Shown here piece by piece: positions 1 through 14,256 of a stretch of 64,000 bases of DNA; positions within the stretch are counted from its first letter, which is position 1, and each line of letters starts with the position of its first letter. Location of the stretch: NCBI GenBank assembly GCA_026874595.1, contig CM049308.1:91701624-91765623 (forward strand), read 5' to 3'. This DNA comes from Sipunculus nudus (taxonomy: Eukaryota > Annelida > Sipuncula > Golfingiida > Sipunculidae). The notes under the pieces are model-generated. The model did not search any database and had not been told where the DNA came from. It was given only the letters and a program-made list of their open reading frames with translations. Made by a program: the position numbers and the translations under genes.

Positions 1-3000
1 ACATAAATAGCATTCTCTACCTGTAACATTAAATAATACTCAGGTTGAATGCAAAAAGTTGAGTCACTTTTGGTTTACATGTACATAAATGTTGGACATG
101 TGCTGTACATCTGTGTATGGGAAATAAATGGGTGAGATACTCAAATATACATATCAATATCTGTTGACTGTACCCACAGGGCAAGTTTCTGGGCCATATT
201 ATATAACCACTTCACAACCAGTAAGATATATTCAGTGGCAGAAAAAGCTTACCTTCCTGATGGGTGGCTGTATATATATAGATGGCAGAGCATTACATTT
301 AAACGTATTTGGTATCTATACCAAGAACATGCCTCTTTTCACCAATACCTGAGTTGTGTGCTTGGGCATATTTATGAACCCACCTACTATGAATCATATG
401 TAATAAAGTAGATGGATAGTAAGATATCGACTTTTATATATGACAAGTTACAATGAACTACTATCGTGCATTATGCAGTATGGCAGCACTCAAGACTTAT
501 TAAATCTGTAATATCCATAATATTTGTTTTTAAAAGTCACAACAGCTTAAGTATATATGCGTCTTACAAGTAACATAAACAAATGCAACATATTAGCCAA
601 GCATGCAATACATTCTGAGTACTCTATACGTCCTTTGTGTGGTAATTATGTACATGGGTACTAAGAACCATATGATGATATAGTTCCTACAGTTGGAGTT
701 ACATAATCTTGTCCGTGTGTACAGGTAACCTTTATGTATCATGGATAAACCATAGTTTATTCATCATGTACATGAGGAGCTGAGAATAACAAAATGGGGG
801 GATGGAAAGATACATTAATCACAATCACATGTAATGAACATAATCTCCAGTATGATACTTATGGCGATACTCCTTTCATGATTCAATACACATGATACAA
901 GGTAGTAGTATAAGAGTTTAGATTGTAAGTCAGTGCTTTCCTTTGTTCAAGTTTGTTATGCAGTTATTTCCACTCCTCAGGAATGATAAATGATGAAACA
1001 GCCCATGCAATTGGTTTGATAATTAGGCAGTTAGCCAATCAGGTTCCAGTTAATTGATTTCTGGCCAGTGACGTTTCACCTGTCATGTGGTGGGCTACTA
1101 AACATTATTAGATCCAGGAGGTTGCTAAATAAATGTCAGACTTTCTGCTTGATTGTAACATATTGTCAGCTGATTGATACAGGGATATCTGACAATAATG
1201 ATAAAATATTTGATTTTGTATCATTAAATATCAGTCCACTGGTTAATTGTTACAGCCGGGCATATCATATATTAAGTAAAATGGTAATAAAAAATTATTT
1301 ATAGTGATAAGAAAAAAAGCATCTAGCTGATGCTGTTCAATACTTCAGTCCTGCAGCTTACAGAACTGGGCACACTCTTCTGGACCTATATATAACTCAT
1401 GAACCTTAAATGAAACAAATATAAGGCAGATAGCACCTACCTGTTGGCAGTGATAGAGACTTATGCTTATGGTCCTAGGTGCACGGGATATAACCACCCA
1501 AGGATGCCATCCTGACGAAACAAAAACCAGACATTAACATAAAACTAGGGAGCAAGCATTCTTTATCAGTTCACTGGACTGTTAGTCAGGCCATGTAGAT
1601 ATCTATATACAGGGAAAAGAGGCATTTCATGAATGAACTCATAAATATACTGTTAACAGGTGAACTTTCTGTGCTGTCCTGGCAAAAAGATGTTGCTGTG
1701 GGTTGTCCACAGTATAAATGTGTATCTCCTGATCACCATGTCCAAATAGAACAAGGGAAGAACAACATTTGATCGGTTCATTAAAATGTTCATTGAAGAC
1801 AAAGGTCTCTCTTGTCCGTATACTGGAAATGTTAACCTGAAGAAAAGGTACCAATAATAGAAAGTAATCAGTACTATTTATAAAGTACCAAAAGTTTATT
1901 AATCAGAATCACAGCACTGTTAGACATGTATACAAAATATACAATCCCATCTCCTATCACTCTCTCATCTCCCCTCTGCATTTTTATTATAAGGATGCTT
2001 TCATAAACTTAAATTTGTCACTGATACTGATGCATTGGTAAAAATTTTTTTTACATGCGTTTATATATAAATATTGATATGGTCATTTTTTTAAAATATA
2101 GATAATAATTATTTTTTAAAGGATAAAACTCCAAAATGCTCTAACATACTATTACAATATTATAATACAATCAACAATCATGACACATACTGTGATGAGA
2201 ATATGATATTAAAAGTCTGCTAAAATACCACATTAAGACTGTTACAGTGTTAAATGAGTTATTAATGTATACCAATACTGGGTTTTATTTTTATCACTTC
2301 AGTGAACGTCTTCAGTGTCCAACCCAGTGCATATAGCAGAAAACATGAATTACACAAATGAAATATTAGTGCTAAATAAATACATAGTCAAATATGTATG
2401 TTCTGTTCATCTTGATCAGTAGAGGGACATAAACTCAAAACCATGAATTTTACATTTTTCAGTAATTTCATCAGATGGGGGTGTTTACAAATGGTACCAC
2501 AAATAAAAAGGGGCAGACATTTCCTGAATGAATCATCATGTATATATTTACTATTGGTTGGACAATTTTTAGGAAATTGTCACAAGTCTTGTGTGTAATC
2601 AATTGATGGTTCAGTGTTTTATTACCTAGAGCAAGGTGACAAGTGTTTGTGTCTCTGTGACAATCAATAGGATAGACCTTGTGGGATAATAACATGTACC
2701 ATAAAAAAGCACATTTTGAAATATTAATCAAAACCTGTGATAACACATGATGTCAAAAAAATCTTTTGTATGAAATTTTTATTATAAAATATCCAAAACA
2801 GTAGTGATTATCTAGTCAGATTTGATTGAAGCAAATCTGTGGTACTTTGCAGTATTGGTATTTCTTTGACAACCAAAAAATGACATGTACGCTTTAAAAT
2901 TTTTATCACTATTTATCAATCCACCTCTGTGAGTATGGGTTATTATCTTTGAGTCTGTGCATAACAAGAACATTTTACATGAAATGTAGTAGTTAACAGT

Positions 3001-4925
3001 CTTATCTCTCCTTGACAGCTGTTCAATAATTCAGCTTTGACATACAAGGAAACCTTTTTGAGCTTTTTAGAACTATCTAAATTATCATATGCTACATATT
3101 TTTCACCGCGGAATTATATAACGCAATTTTAAGTAAATCCTGTTAGTGCAGCCCAAGAAAACATGCATAAATAGCAGCTGTTGGATGGCGTGCAAGGGCC
3201 TGGCCCATGTGTGCAATAACTTTGCTACTTGTGAATATGGATTTATATAATTAGTACTGATAACTCTAATTGTATAATTCAGATGTACCCAAAATTCCTA
3301 CCTTAGCTGATTACTATTCATACTGTATAAAAATATATATTGGATATAATAATATTATTATAATATATTCAGACCAAAATATCATTGGGCAGCATTGATT
3401 CAGATGAGTGCCAGGTGTAAAAATAAGATTCAGCATCAGCTTGAATTTAATGTAACTATTTTAATTATCAATACAGCTGGTCCATAATGATAAACTAATT
3501 TAAAAGCCTCAGTGTGCTGATACACTTAATATCTGGTGATTACTTGATTTGACAAATTAAATTGGTTCAGTCCACGCCAGAATTAATGTGCATTACCTTA
3601 AAGCAGAACACAGGAATCACTCATTTCAGCTGCTACCAGGACTCAGAAAAAGCCACCGTTTCAGCTGCTGAACTGTTATTTGAACATACCTACAGTGCCT
3701 TTAGGGACTGATCAATTTCACACGATACTGCTACACTTTCCCGCTCAAGTCAGTTTTGTCTGTCACAGCAAGAAGCCCCTGTGGAAATACACATACCTGA
3801 TAACCACACAGGTAGATTACTCCAGTGCCAGGATTTCTAGGCATCCAGGAAATAATACAGTCAGGTATACATCCTCTGGTGACAATGTTAGTACCAGTCT
3901 GTGCACTACAGTGAAGTATCCTGTGAAAGTTGTTCAGTCTACTTTGTTGTACCTTGTTTTATTGATTTGGCTTTATTGACAGAACCAGCGTGCTCTGTTG
4001 AAGAACTGGCATTGACTTAGCCATGCTCTGGCTGGCTGTGATATAGGCCTCAGCTTGGTGCTGTTACCGGGTGCTCTCACTGACTCCACACACGCACTGT
4101 AACTACTCTGAAGCCCGGCCGGCAGTTTACCTAACACATGAAGACTCATTGATTAAATCTCCTGGAGATGTTGTTTTAATGAATCGTCAAATACGCCATA
4201 CCTGCCTCTCCTGTAATGACCAATGGGTGATACAATGTAACATGAATGGAGGTGTGGTAGGGGTCACTCCGTGCATAAGCATATGTCACTTAGGATTTCA
4301 AATCGCCTCAGCTTCCTGTCTTCTTGTGTAAACAGTCCCATTTTTTACCTTTCCACAGTATATATGCTAGATGTTCATACTCCAGGTGCCTAATCGTTAT
4401 TATCAGCAGTGTTAACAATGATAGTTGTAATAATTATGATTTTAAAATGTTAAATTCCATAATGATCATTGATTGACAGATGTTTTCTCATTATAATATA
4501 GTTCCTTGATAAATCAATGACTATTACATTTTCCTTATCCTCTTATAAGGGTTTATGTAGTTGACAGTAGTGTATATATGAATTGCACACATGGCTTTGG
4601 AATTTCAGCTAACTTATCATCCTTGTAATGCTCCCATGCTTGTGTGACAGAAAATAGTGCAAGAAAAACAGAAAACAAAGAAAAGTTATTAAAAAGTGTA
4701 TTACATGTACCACATATTTGCTGTTTCGTTTGATATCATAAACTTTCCAATCACAGTGGGATAAACAATGCCATATTGAGGCTTTTGTTTGATATTTTCA
4801 CCTTAAATTTAAAAAATGTCATTTACAGGACAACAATGCCATATTTAGGACATAAGAAGTGTAGACTTGCTTTATATACGTAACATATATATACCAGTTA
4901 TCATATTATTTATAGTGTAATAAAG
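1..4925. other. AT-rich non-coding stretch, no gene seen
   Basis: Open frames here stay below about 100 codons; the longest is 3680-3979 on the plus strand. They show no domain, no codon bias and no plausible splice-bounded continuation. I see no repeat with definable ends. The sequence reads as ordinary intergenic or intronic animal DNA with short A/T runs. Confidence 0.6.
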
Positions 4926-4941
4926 GTTATATATATAATTA

Positions 4942-5013
<72 letters not shown>
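4926..5013. repeat. (TA)n microsatellite
   Basis: A nearly pure TA dinucleotide tract, uninterrupted for most of 4951-5013 apart from one AAA interruption near 4992, with degenerate TA/TATT sequence just upstream. It can form cruciforms, and its length is likely to be polymorphic and prone to assembly error. Confidence 0.95.
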
Positions 5014-8000
5014 CATGAATTTATACACAGTGGCATATTACACTCTACTGGAGCCAGTATCATGATGATACTATGATACATGTGACAGGAGAGGTTGAAA
5101 AACAGAGCCATTGTGCTGGTGCTGATTCTGGTGCAGATGCACTTCAGAAGTGTTAAAGAAGCCCACCAGTAGATGGCAGCATGTGTGCCATCACTTCACA
5201 AAGTTCTCAGTGTTCATGACAACAGCAGACTTGATAACAACATCCACTTCACTAATAAGAATGCATGTGGGGCCCTTTGGTTAATAAGTCATCAGCCTAA
5301 ACACATAAATAACAGAGGTCTGATAGATGATCTGATGCAGTAACCACAGCAGTGGTCTGTCATGCATGGGAGATGTTACAGCTCTTTGGCTTCATCACAG
5401 CACAATGTGGGCTGTTTCAGTTCTGTCTGAGAGGGGTAAAAACACATGTTTTTGCCAAAAAAAAAATAGTATAATATGGAATCTCATCACAGCCACACAG
5501 CAGGCTGTGTACTTAAACAATCAGTCCTGAAAATCTTGCATCGTTTACCAGTAAATCTTTCACAAAACTACAGGAGTATTAAGAAATTCTTGTACTTTAT
5601 AAAAGACATCACTGTTTGTGTTACTATTATTTTACTATCTATTTATAATTATTATATTTAGGAGGCAATAGACGTTCTGTAGACCCTGATAACAGCAACC
5701 TGGGGCCTGCTTCTACTTGCCTCTTTAAATATGTCTACACATTTGCATGTTTATGTTGTTGTGTCAGGACATGTGGCTTTGCTTCAAGACTTTAGAGCCA
5801 AGCATAATTCACAAAGCATTTCCTGCAGTTAACAGGGTATAATAACATTTCATGTTCTTCACAAATAAAAGGAAAATAAAAAACTAAGTGGAACCAGCTA
5901 ATGAGATGTCATCCAGTCATAGATGTGAAACTTAATTTCACCTTATGTTTTAAATCATAAGCAAATATGCACAACCTAATGAATTATTAATTGTGAGTCC
6001 TGTTTTTACAAACATTTTTTGTATGTATTATACTGCACCAATTTATTATCATTGCAACATCTTCAGTATTTTCATATACATTTTAGAATTTATGTACATT
6101 CATTTGATTATATAATTAAAGTCTTCTATGCTTAATTTTATGATCATGATTTTTTTTATAATTCAGAATGAAAGACAAGCTCACAATGGCCTTGGCATGC
6201 ATACCTGCTGTTTGGTTGAGAAGAGGTTCACTTGTCTGGCAGGGAAAGTGAGTACTACAGCGTAAAACCTACACTGCACCATACACGCAAGTTCAGACAA
6301 AACTTCTCTGTTTATCATGGCATACATCTTCACCAAATTACTCCACTAAAACAAAGGCCAAAAACTACTGGCATGACCATGTTGTACATCTGCATTCAGT
6401 GGTGTACAAGAGGTATGGTACAGCATGCAGCTGACTGTGCTTGCTCAAGTTGAACAAGTGTTTTTTCAAAGCTACTGTAAGTACCTAGAGGAGTAGCTAA
6501 AGAAAGAGTGCTTAGTTAACTGATACTGATGCCACACACTGAAGAAAATAGAAACAAGAAGCTGCGTATCAGGTAAAAGTACTGGCTGTAAGATGTTGTG
6601 CCATTTTTATAAGTTTTGTAATGAGGAGATAGACCCTTCAACCCATTATTCTTCAGATAGAGCCACAAACTTCTAACCAATGGATCAGGCCTGGGGCTTA
6701 GTTTACCACGCTTCCACTTGGTGGTATCTTTGTGATGTCAATAGCAGACAATTACCGAGACAGACGGGCCCCTACAGAAAGAGGAGTTTGTAGTAGTGTA
6801 GTTGATAAACATCAGGGAGTACGTATTTCCTGGAATAGCACCCAGCGCCACGTGAGGCCAACAGAAAAACAACACTGTTTTCTCTCAATGGCTCTCAGCT
6901 TTACTATGTGTTGTAGCTGTTACGTAGTTATACTGTACCAGCCTGTTGGTCGGTCTGCTTCTTTCTGCCAGAAATAAACACTTTTAAGAAATCCACTAAA
7001 ATATAATCAGGGTTTATCCGGTAGATAATTTGTTCTTTGCACCTGGTGTATATAGCTTGTTTTAATGACTACACCTGATTGTGACAGTGATAAACGTGCG
7101 CTCTAGTTCTGCTATACTAATGGAATTCACAGCACCTAACAAGCAGATACATCATTGATAAACCAGCATAGTCCCCGTTTATATCCACACAAAAACACCT
7201 GTGTTACCAGAATGGCTTCAGTACATGCTAAAAGACTTTAAAATAACCTTTTTAAAATTATTGAATTTTCCCAGATAAAACATTGATGGACAAAATGAAC
7301 TTACCACAAAGCCGTTGTAGAGGAAAATTGTTTACGATTATGCTTTGATGAAGTATTCTGATAATAATGCAATAATAAATGTTGCCATTAGGATTGGAAG
7401 CCTTGAGTTTCAGCTTTTGATGTGATATATACCATCAATCCATACCTGGAACTAGCTGATTTTAAAATAGTTTACACTCATATCAGTCTTCATCTGTTTA
7501 GCTAACTGTCACCTGTCTTTAAAACGCCTAAAAACCTCTTGATAAATAATAGTGAAAAGCTGATAAACTGCCTTTAATATTAACAAACTGGTAAGCACAT
7601 GTATACTTTATTTTTCTTCTCACTCAATAATGATGGTGTATGTAGGATGATTGTTGCAGTTAAATTTTTATTTTACACCACAAGAATTATGAATTTTTAT
7701 TCACAAGTCGTCAGTCTTCTTGGTGTTATCATATATTCATTTAATTTAAAGTTCAAAATGAACATACTTATTTTACAGTATGCTATAAAGTAAGTGATTA
7801 TATTAGATTCTCAGTCTTGAGAACTTTCATTCCTGAAACTTCTCAGCTTCCTTGAAAGTGTACCAGGTTAGTTTCCATTATAGATGGTAGATTATTATCA
7901 GTGTACTGCTGTCAACAATGAATAACCAGTGGCCATTAACTCTAAGGTGACACGGTCCTGGTCAAGGGTATCATCATAAAAGAACAGTTGGAATAAGAAG

Positions 8001-8499
8001 TGAACCCTCACCTTTGAGGTCACATCCCACCCATTAACAGTCACTCATTAAGATCAGCAACAATGGAATAGTTTGCTAATTGTAGGCCTAACCTGAAAGT
8101 GTTTATTTTTTTAAGGAGGACCATCCATGGAAAAAGGCAAGTCTTGAATGTTTATTATTGAATTGTTAGTGTATTATAGGGAAACTGTGATACTGCTGTC
8201 AATTGACGGGGCATACCTTTCAGTGAATGACACCTTACAGGTACACAGGTAAACATGGTGTACCATGTAATCATAAACACCAGAAATGATAGGCATCTAC
8301 CATGTTGGCTTGAATAGAAAAATTGGTGGTCACCTTCAAATAGTTACATTGCGGGATATTGGTAATAACAGAGTTGGGTTTAGGTTAATGATTGCCCATT
8401 AACTGTCAGCGTAAAATATGTCTGAAATCTTCTACTGACTTTTCATTGAACAAGATAACAGTCCAGACAAGGTTATCTGATTGGTGAAAGGACAATAAG
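5014..8499. other. Non-coding stretch, no gene seen
   Basis: Short open frames only (81 codons or fewer), none recognisable. No terminal inverted repeats, tRNA promoter boxes or tandem arrays were seen by eye. The only notable composition is a slightly more GC-balanced patch around 6720-6960. Confidence 0.5.
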
Positions 8500-8935
8500 G
8501 ATGGTTACAGTGATCCCGCAGGTGCGTTCAATGGAATGCCTCCCTTAATATAAAGTTGTAGGTGCCTGGCTGCATATAGTGCAAATTGCCTGATAATTTT
8601 CCCATGAATATCACTTTGCAGAGCAATCAAGTATGATAGAGGTATGAGGTTTATTGTATAAAGATAGGTGGCAGTGCATTCCTGTAGCCAGTGTGCTCTA
8701 CTGCGGGCACACTTGTTGACAGTCCTCAGGTAGCCATTCAAGCGTGGGGAGTGTGGGAAACGTGTGGCAGGCTTCAGCTTGGCCACGCTCTGGCAAACCC
8801 ATGCCACACCATGGATGAAAATGTAGTTCTTCCCACAGTTGGTATTAGACCCTTGGGGCCGTTTCTCAGGTGGTCTGAGGTGGTCTTCACTGAACCGACC
8901 CGGTCTCCACAAAACAAAATCCAGGCACCCTCCTT
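8500..8935. other. GC-richer block with overlapping open frames on both strands
   Basis: This block is visibly less AT-rich than its surroundings. It is open on the minus strand for 135 codons (8505-8912) and on the plus strand for 119 codons (8691-9050). Neither translation shows a domain I recognise, and antisense open frames of this kind follow naturally from lower AT content. On the minus strand an AATAAA lies near 8656-8661. It could be a decayed exon, a non-coding transcript end or a conserved non-coding element. I infer no function. Confidence 0.25.
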
Positions 8936-9884
8936 ACCAGAATGGCGCCACTTTCATCACATTATCTTTCTGTCTTATAAAATAGTTTTTCATTCATATA
9001 TTTTTTTTTCCTGTCCAGACCAGATTTATCTGTGTGATGTCATTTATTAACAAGTAATTAATGAGCAATTACTTTGTCAGGCTTGCACTTGCATGGTATA
9101 ATCTCAACTCTTGGCACATACTCGTGAGAACATTTCCTATGAGACGGATGAGTGGTGTGAGAAGTTAAACATGAGCAACTTTTATGTTTTGGTTCAGTGA
9201 TTTTCTATTTATTAGGAACTGTGAAGTGATTTTCCCATGAATGGTGGAACAAGTGTCCTGTCTACACCACTTCAGGATGACGTATGAGCATTTTGTTTGT
9301 GAAACCAGACAGTTATTGTGGTACAAGTAATAACCCCTTTGAAGGTTGTTATACAAAATTTGATCACAAGTAACATTCTGATTTTCATTCAATTTTTTAT
9401 ATTATTATACAAAATATATTAAAAAAATGATATCCTTTGGAGCTGTTTTTTAGAATTAAATCTTTTATTCACTTGAGTTTTTTTTTAATATAACTTGTAC
9501 AGTTTCTTCTTGAAATGTTTGTTATGTTTAAAATTGTAATATACTGTGATGGTATATATGTCAAAGAAAGTCCGTGCTTGTAACATACCTTGTAACATTC
9601 TTTTTTTGTTCTAACTGTTATGAGGCATCATTCAGAATTTTGACTGACATATGTTATCATTTATTGACAATATCAACAAATGTGTCTATTTATTAGAAAT
9701 AGGAGATGCATAATAGGATCAACAAAATTAACATATTTCTGCTAAGAGTATTTTTGTCACCAACTTTGTTTCACCAGCTTCAATTAGCTTAGCTTCAGTT
9801 TTATCTGTATTTAAACATGCTCTTTCACTAAAACATGATTTTAACTTGTCCCATCAATGTAGAGGCAGCTGGACTTTGATATAT
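8936..9884. other. AT-rich spacer, no gene seen
   Basis: T-rich sequence with several poly-T runs (for example about 9000-9010 and 9479-9486) and only one short minus-strand frame of 75 codons. No repeat boundaries are visible. Confidence 0.5.
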
Positions 9885-10920
9885 CTTTGTTTTAAGTGAA
9901 GTTGATATTATGCTCAGAGTGAACCATATTTAGTTTTAGTCTTCTTTGAAGTGGATACAGACTTGGCTCCTCCATAAGTGTGAAAATCACATGGGTCCTA
10001 CCATCTTAGTCCTTGCCTAGTAAGTACCAGTGGGCATTTTCATGCTCTCCTCAGAAGGTAGTAGAAGTCAGTGCTGTTGTGTTGTCTAAATAATTCCATT
10101 TTTTTTTCAGGAGTGGTTACTGTCTTTAGTTCCTTAGAGAAATTACAATCATTATTTTCTTTGGAGCATCAACAGTCTTGGTGTTCAAAGTTTTGATACA
10201 ACTTGGGTCTCCATATAACACACAAAGTTTTGGTCATCTCAGAGCAGATATAGTCAGATCAGATATAGTTCTGATCACCTCAGAACAGATTGTAGCCTGA
10301 ATTCTTAGAATCTGTACAGTTTTCTTTTCATGATCCGCGGTCTTTGTCTCCTTACAGAAATTGGATTCTTGGTCTTGGATTTTTTATCATTTCCTCAGAG
10401 GAGATCATATCTTTACCTCCTCAGAGTGGACCATATTGATAATGTATTGATCATTCTCAGAGCTGATACAGTCTTGATAAGCTTGGAGTAGTATCCTCAT
10501 GGTAAGCACTGTCTTGGACACTTCAGAGATGATACAGTCTTAGTCCCTTTGGATCATATAGTCTTGGGAAGTTACTTCTGCAGAGTAGATGCAGTCTTAG
10601 TTTCCTTAGATCAAATAGTCTTACTTTTATACATAGGAGATACTGGTCATCTAAAAGTCTAAGTTCTGCAGAGAAGATACTGTTTAAGTATTCCTACATG
10701 AGATTATCTTGAGTATCTCTTCAGAGATTAAGTGCTATTTTGGTCTTCTATGTCAAGTTTTGGTTTCTTCAGAATTCCTAGATGACCTTGTTCTGCTCAA
10801 GTGGAGACCATCTAATTAAAATACATTCCAAACATTTCATTTTGTATGTTCAGGTGGATAATTTCCTAGAATCCTCAAAGCTGGTTTAGGTAGACCAGAT
10901 TTTGAATCTCTCAGAGAAAA
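9885..10920. repeat. Degenerate minisatellite-like field (CTCAGAG..GATACAGTCTTGG type)
   Basis: Over about 1 kb the plus strand repeats variants of short phrases such as CTCAGAGCAGATA, GATACAGTCTTGG, CTTAGTTCCTTAGA and TCTTGGTC. They occur at irregular intervals of roughly 25-60 bases, for example around 10236-10290, 10388-10440, 10452-10480, 10520-10545 and 10578-10615. The units have diverged too far to give a fixed period by eye. The strand is strongly T-rich and frames are repeatedly closed. It reads as an old, decayed tandem array or a low-complexity locus and not as coding sequence. Confidence 0.5.
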
Positions 10921-11439
10921 TTTGTATTTTCTTATCCTGTTTTAGCTTGGATTGATTAACTTTTGTTAAAGCTTTTGTAAATTTATTTGTTGAATGATTG
11001 AATGATCTGTTGCTATTAAAACCAGGAATTTTTTATAATTAAAATTACATTAAAATTTTGGCTGCAATTAACCAAACTTATTTTAAGATCCTTAAGATAT
11101 AACAAATACAACATCATTGGAAGACATTTGTTTAGGGAAGTAGTGGGAACCAAGTTATGGATGTTAAGCAGTCACCTTGTGAGGATGAAATATCACTCAA
11201 GTGAGGCTAACTGTACCTTGTGAGTGTAGTAAAATAGTAGCAAGTTGTCAGTGAGGAATGCAAGTGAGGTGACATGTGGCCTGAGAAGAGCGCTCCACGA
11301 GCAACCAGCAGTATTTTCCCAGGAGACAATGTGTACACCTCAGTGACCCTGAGTATTTAAAGCCTGTCATGGCACAATGATAAATCACTGTTTTACTGAC
11401 TGCCTGCATATATTCCAGTCTTTTACATGTATAAACCTA

Positions 11440-11770
11440 TTAAAGGTGTAATTGGCCGTCTTTGTGCCAAGGTGAATCCAGCAAAGGCACCATGTCACCT
11501 GGTAAAGTTATCGCCACATTGTCTTTGAGGTGACCTGTTGGGGGCCAGTTTAAATGGTGCCCTGCTTCAGGGTGGGTTACAAATGTCTCAAAACTTCTCC
11601 AAACCGTGTTGCCTTGGGGTACCAGAAAGGGCGTACACATTTTCCCAGGCGTCATACTTAATTTGCATCATTCACAGTGCACCTGTCACACTGATGTTTC
11701 ATAGACGTCCCCTATCATTTGATAATGTATGTTACCTCAGGTCACAGGTAGTTCCCATGGCTGTATAGTT
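11440..11770. other. GC-richer island, candidate conserved non-coding element
   Basis: This island stands out from AT-rich flanks and has small open frames on both strands (11538-11768 plus, 11440-11655 minus) with no recognisable protein. It contains the octamer ATTTGCAT at 11661-11668, the classical POU-factor site, inside TAATTTGCATCATTC. The composition resembles non-coding elements near developmental genes, but single-sequence evidence cannot show conservation. It could equally be an isolated exon remnant. Confidence 0.22.
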
Positions 11771-13400
11771 TAGGTGTCCCTTGATGGATTGCTGGTGACA
11801 GTTATAAGATCTTGAAGGGAATCCTACACTCATCCCACTCATGTGTGCAAACACAGTCCTTAATGTTTCATCTCTCAGTTTGTGACTTCTAGACTAGTCC
11901 TAACTTGAATCGTTAATGACTCAGATTAGTAATATTACAGTAACATTAACTGAATTTTTTATGAAGAATTATGCAATTTGGATTTTGAAATTTTAGACTC
12001 AGGACCTCTGCTAATGAAGCTGGTTGTGTAATCGCCATTGTTTTTTTCTGTTTATCCACACAATATCTAAAACAAGTGACCCATGGGTCATGACGCTCAG
12101 CTGCCAAGCATGACCTGCGACATCATGGGCTGCAATTCACAACTTCTAGTAAAATTGTTGCAGAACCTATATGCCAATTTTGTTTAAACTTTCTACATTG
12201 CCATAAATTCTTATCATATATGTCTGGTTAAAACATAGTGAATGATGGTCTGAGGCAAAATGTATGGTTGTTGAGCTATTAGGAACTAATCCCACAGCTT
12301 GCTCGATACCTGTCAGTCTCAAAAGGAATACCACACAGGCCACATATAAGATCAAAATATAGCAAAAGATCAAGGAAATCCATGCAAGAATTATTGTGAA
12401 ACGGGTGCTTCCATATTAATTTTTATTCAATACAAGCCAACTGTACTGAGCTTTCATAAATGATGGTCATATTTATTAAGAAATCTTTGACCCAATGCAA
12501 GATTACATTAATATACATCCCACTGCATTCACTTGAATAGTTCTTGAGATAATATGTTCTAAAGGAATTTAAAGATGGTGTCCTGGTGGCCATATTGGAT
12601 TTCTGACAGGTCGGAAATTGAACAACAAACATCCTCTTAAAGGGACCAAACATCATAAAAAAATCACAAACTGTCCTGGCAAAAGGATTTCTAAAAAGGC
12701 TACCTGGCAGACATAATGGTTTTCTGACAAGTCACACATCCTCCAATAAGACACTAAACTTGTAGCAATTGCTTCAAAGAATGTAACAGTTATGAATGTG
12801 CAAAACAATTCAAAAGGCATGATCAGGTTGGAGAGCTCTCATATCAGATTTATGAACATGCAAATGTAAAAAGTGCAAGTCCAATTTGTTTTAATTATCA
12901 GCTTGCTATTCAATGGGATCAGCAGGGTAGGTAAACTGCAAAACCTAAAAGAAAAGAAATGCAGAAAGCATCACTAAGAGTCTTGTAATCAAATAAAGCC
13001 ATCCTAAATCCAGGTACAGACCCACATATTATCAGAACAAACACTTGCTGGTATATCTGATGATTTGTATAATAATATTCAGATATCTAGAAAACTAAGT
13101 TTATTGCTATGATTCCATGATATAAACTGCAAAATGTTCCCATCATTTTATAAATCAGTAGCTAAACTTAACACTTAACTCTCATAGTCTTAATGCCTGG
13201 CCAAAGCATTCCGGCAAGTGTTTTTGTTATGCACTAATGATATATCCTTATCACTCCATGAGCTGATACAAAAGGGAGTCATATATCACAAGTGTCACTG
13301 ACAATTATGGGCACATAGTGAGATGTACCAGTTGTGAGTGCCATATGGTTATATATACAAGAAAACAAGAAAAATAGAGATGGTCTACAAAATAAGTTAT

Positions 13401-14256
13401 TGTGAACATCCTTGACCTATGACCTTGGCCTTTTGCCAACATATCAACTGGATTCTTTCTAAATGATGGGTAACTATTAACTACTTACATCTGGCCGGGT
13501 GTAATTACTTGGCAACCAATGAGTGAATAACTTAGACCTGCAACCTTTAACCTCCTGACCAGCTGACCTCAAAATCAATTAGTTATTTCTTCATGCAAAA
13601 AGACCCATAAATATGAAGTTTGAATCAAATTCAGTGATGCATAGATGTTGCATATGTGAAAGACTGAAGGTTTGGGTTGAACAGTTTCACTTGAAATATG
13701 TTCACAAGCATTTAGAACAATATTGTGACCTTGACCTTTGACCTTTTGAACTCAACATCAATAGGCTTCTTCTCCTATTGGTAGGTAAGCCATATATGAC
13801 AGATGGAAAGTATAGATTGAAAAGTTTGCTGAAAATGACTCCACGCAAGAAGAGGGTGCTGTGAACTTGACCTTTGACCTCAAAATCAACAGGTCTTTTG
13901 CCCTGTTGGCAGAGAAGCGATATCAGTGCTGAAAGGTTTGGAATGAAAGGTCTAGCTTGAAATGTGTCCACAACCTTTTCAAAGAAGTGGATCCTGTGAC
14001 CCTGACCTTTGACCTTGTGACCTCAACATCTATAGGATTCTTCTCCCACTTAGTAGGTGAGCTATATGTGAAAGATCAAAGAACTGGGATGAAAGGTTTG
14101 GCTTAAAATGCATCCTGAGGCTTTTCAAAGAAGTTGGTTCTGTGACCTTGACCTTTGACCTTGTGACCTCAAAATAATTATGGTTCTTCCCCTGTTGGTA
14201 GGTGAGCTGTATGTGAAAGATGGAAGGTTTGGGATGAAAATTTTGGCTAAAAGAAT
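13401..14256 (-). repeat. About 140-bp monomer array inside copy A, with nuclear-receptor half-site clusters
   Basis: The anchor phrase TGTGACCTTGACCTTTGACC, or a variant of it, starts at about 13401, 13529, 13724, 13860, 13995 and 14141. The later units are spaced 135-146 bases apart. Each is followed by a segment like CTTCTCCTATTGGTAGGTGAGC and then by GGTTTGGGATGAAAGG. All clear units are one monomer type, so there is no dimeric higher-order pattern here, unlike copies B and C. The first two units are strongly diverged. Short open frames across this array (13702-13971 and 14030-14278, minus) are artefacts of the repeat. Confidence 0.8.
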
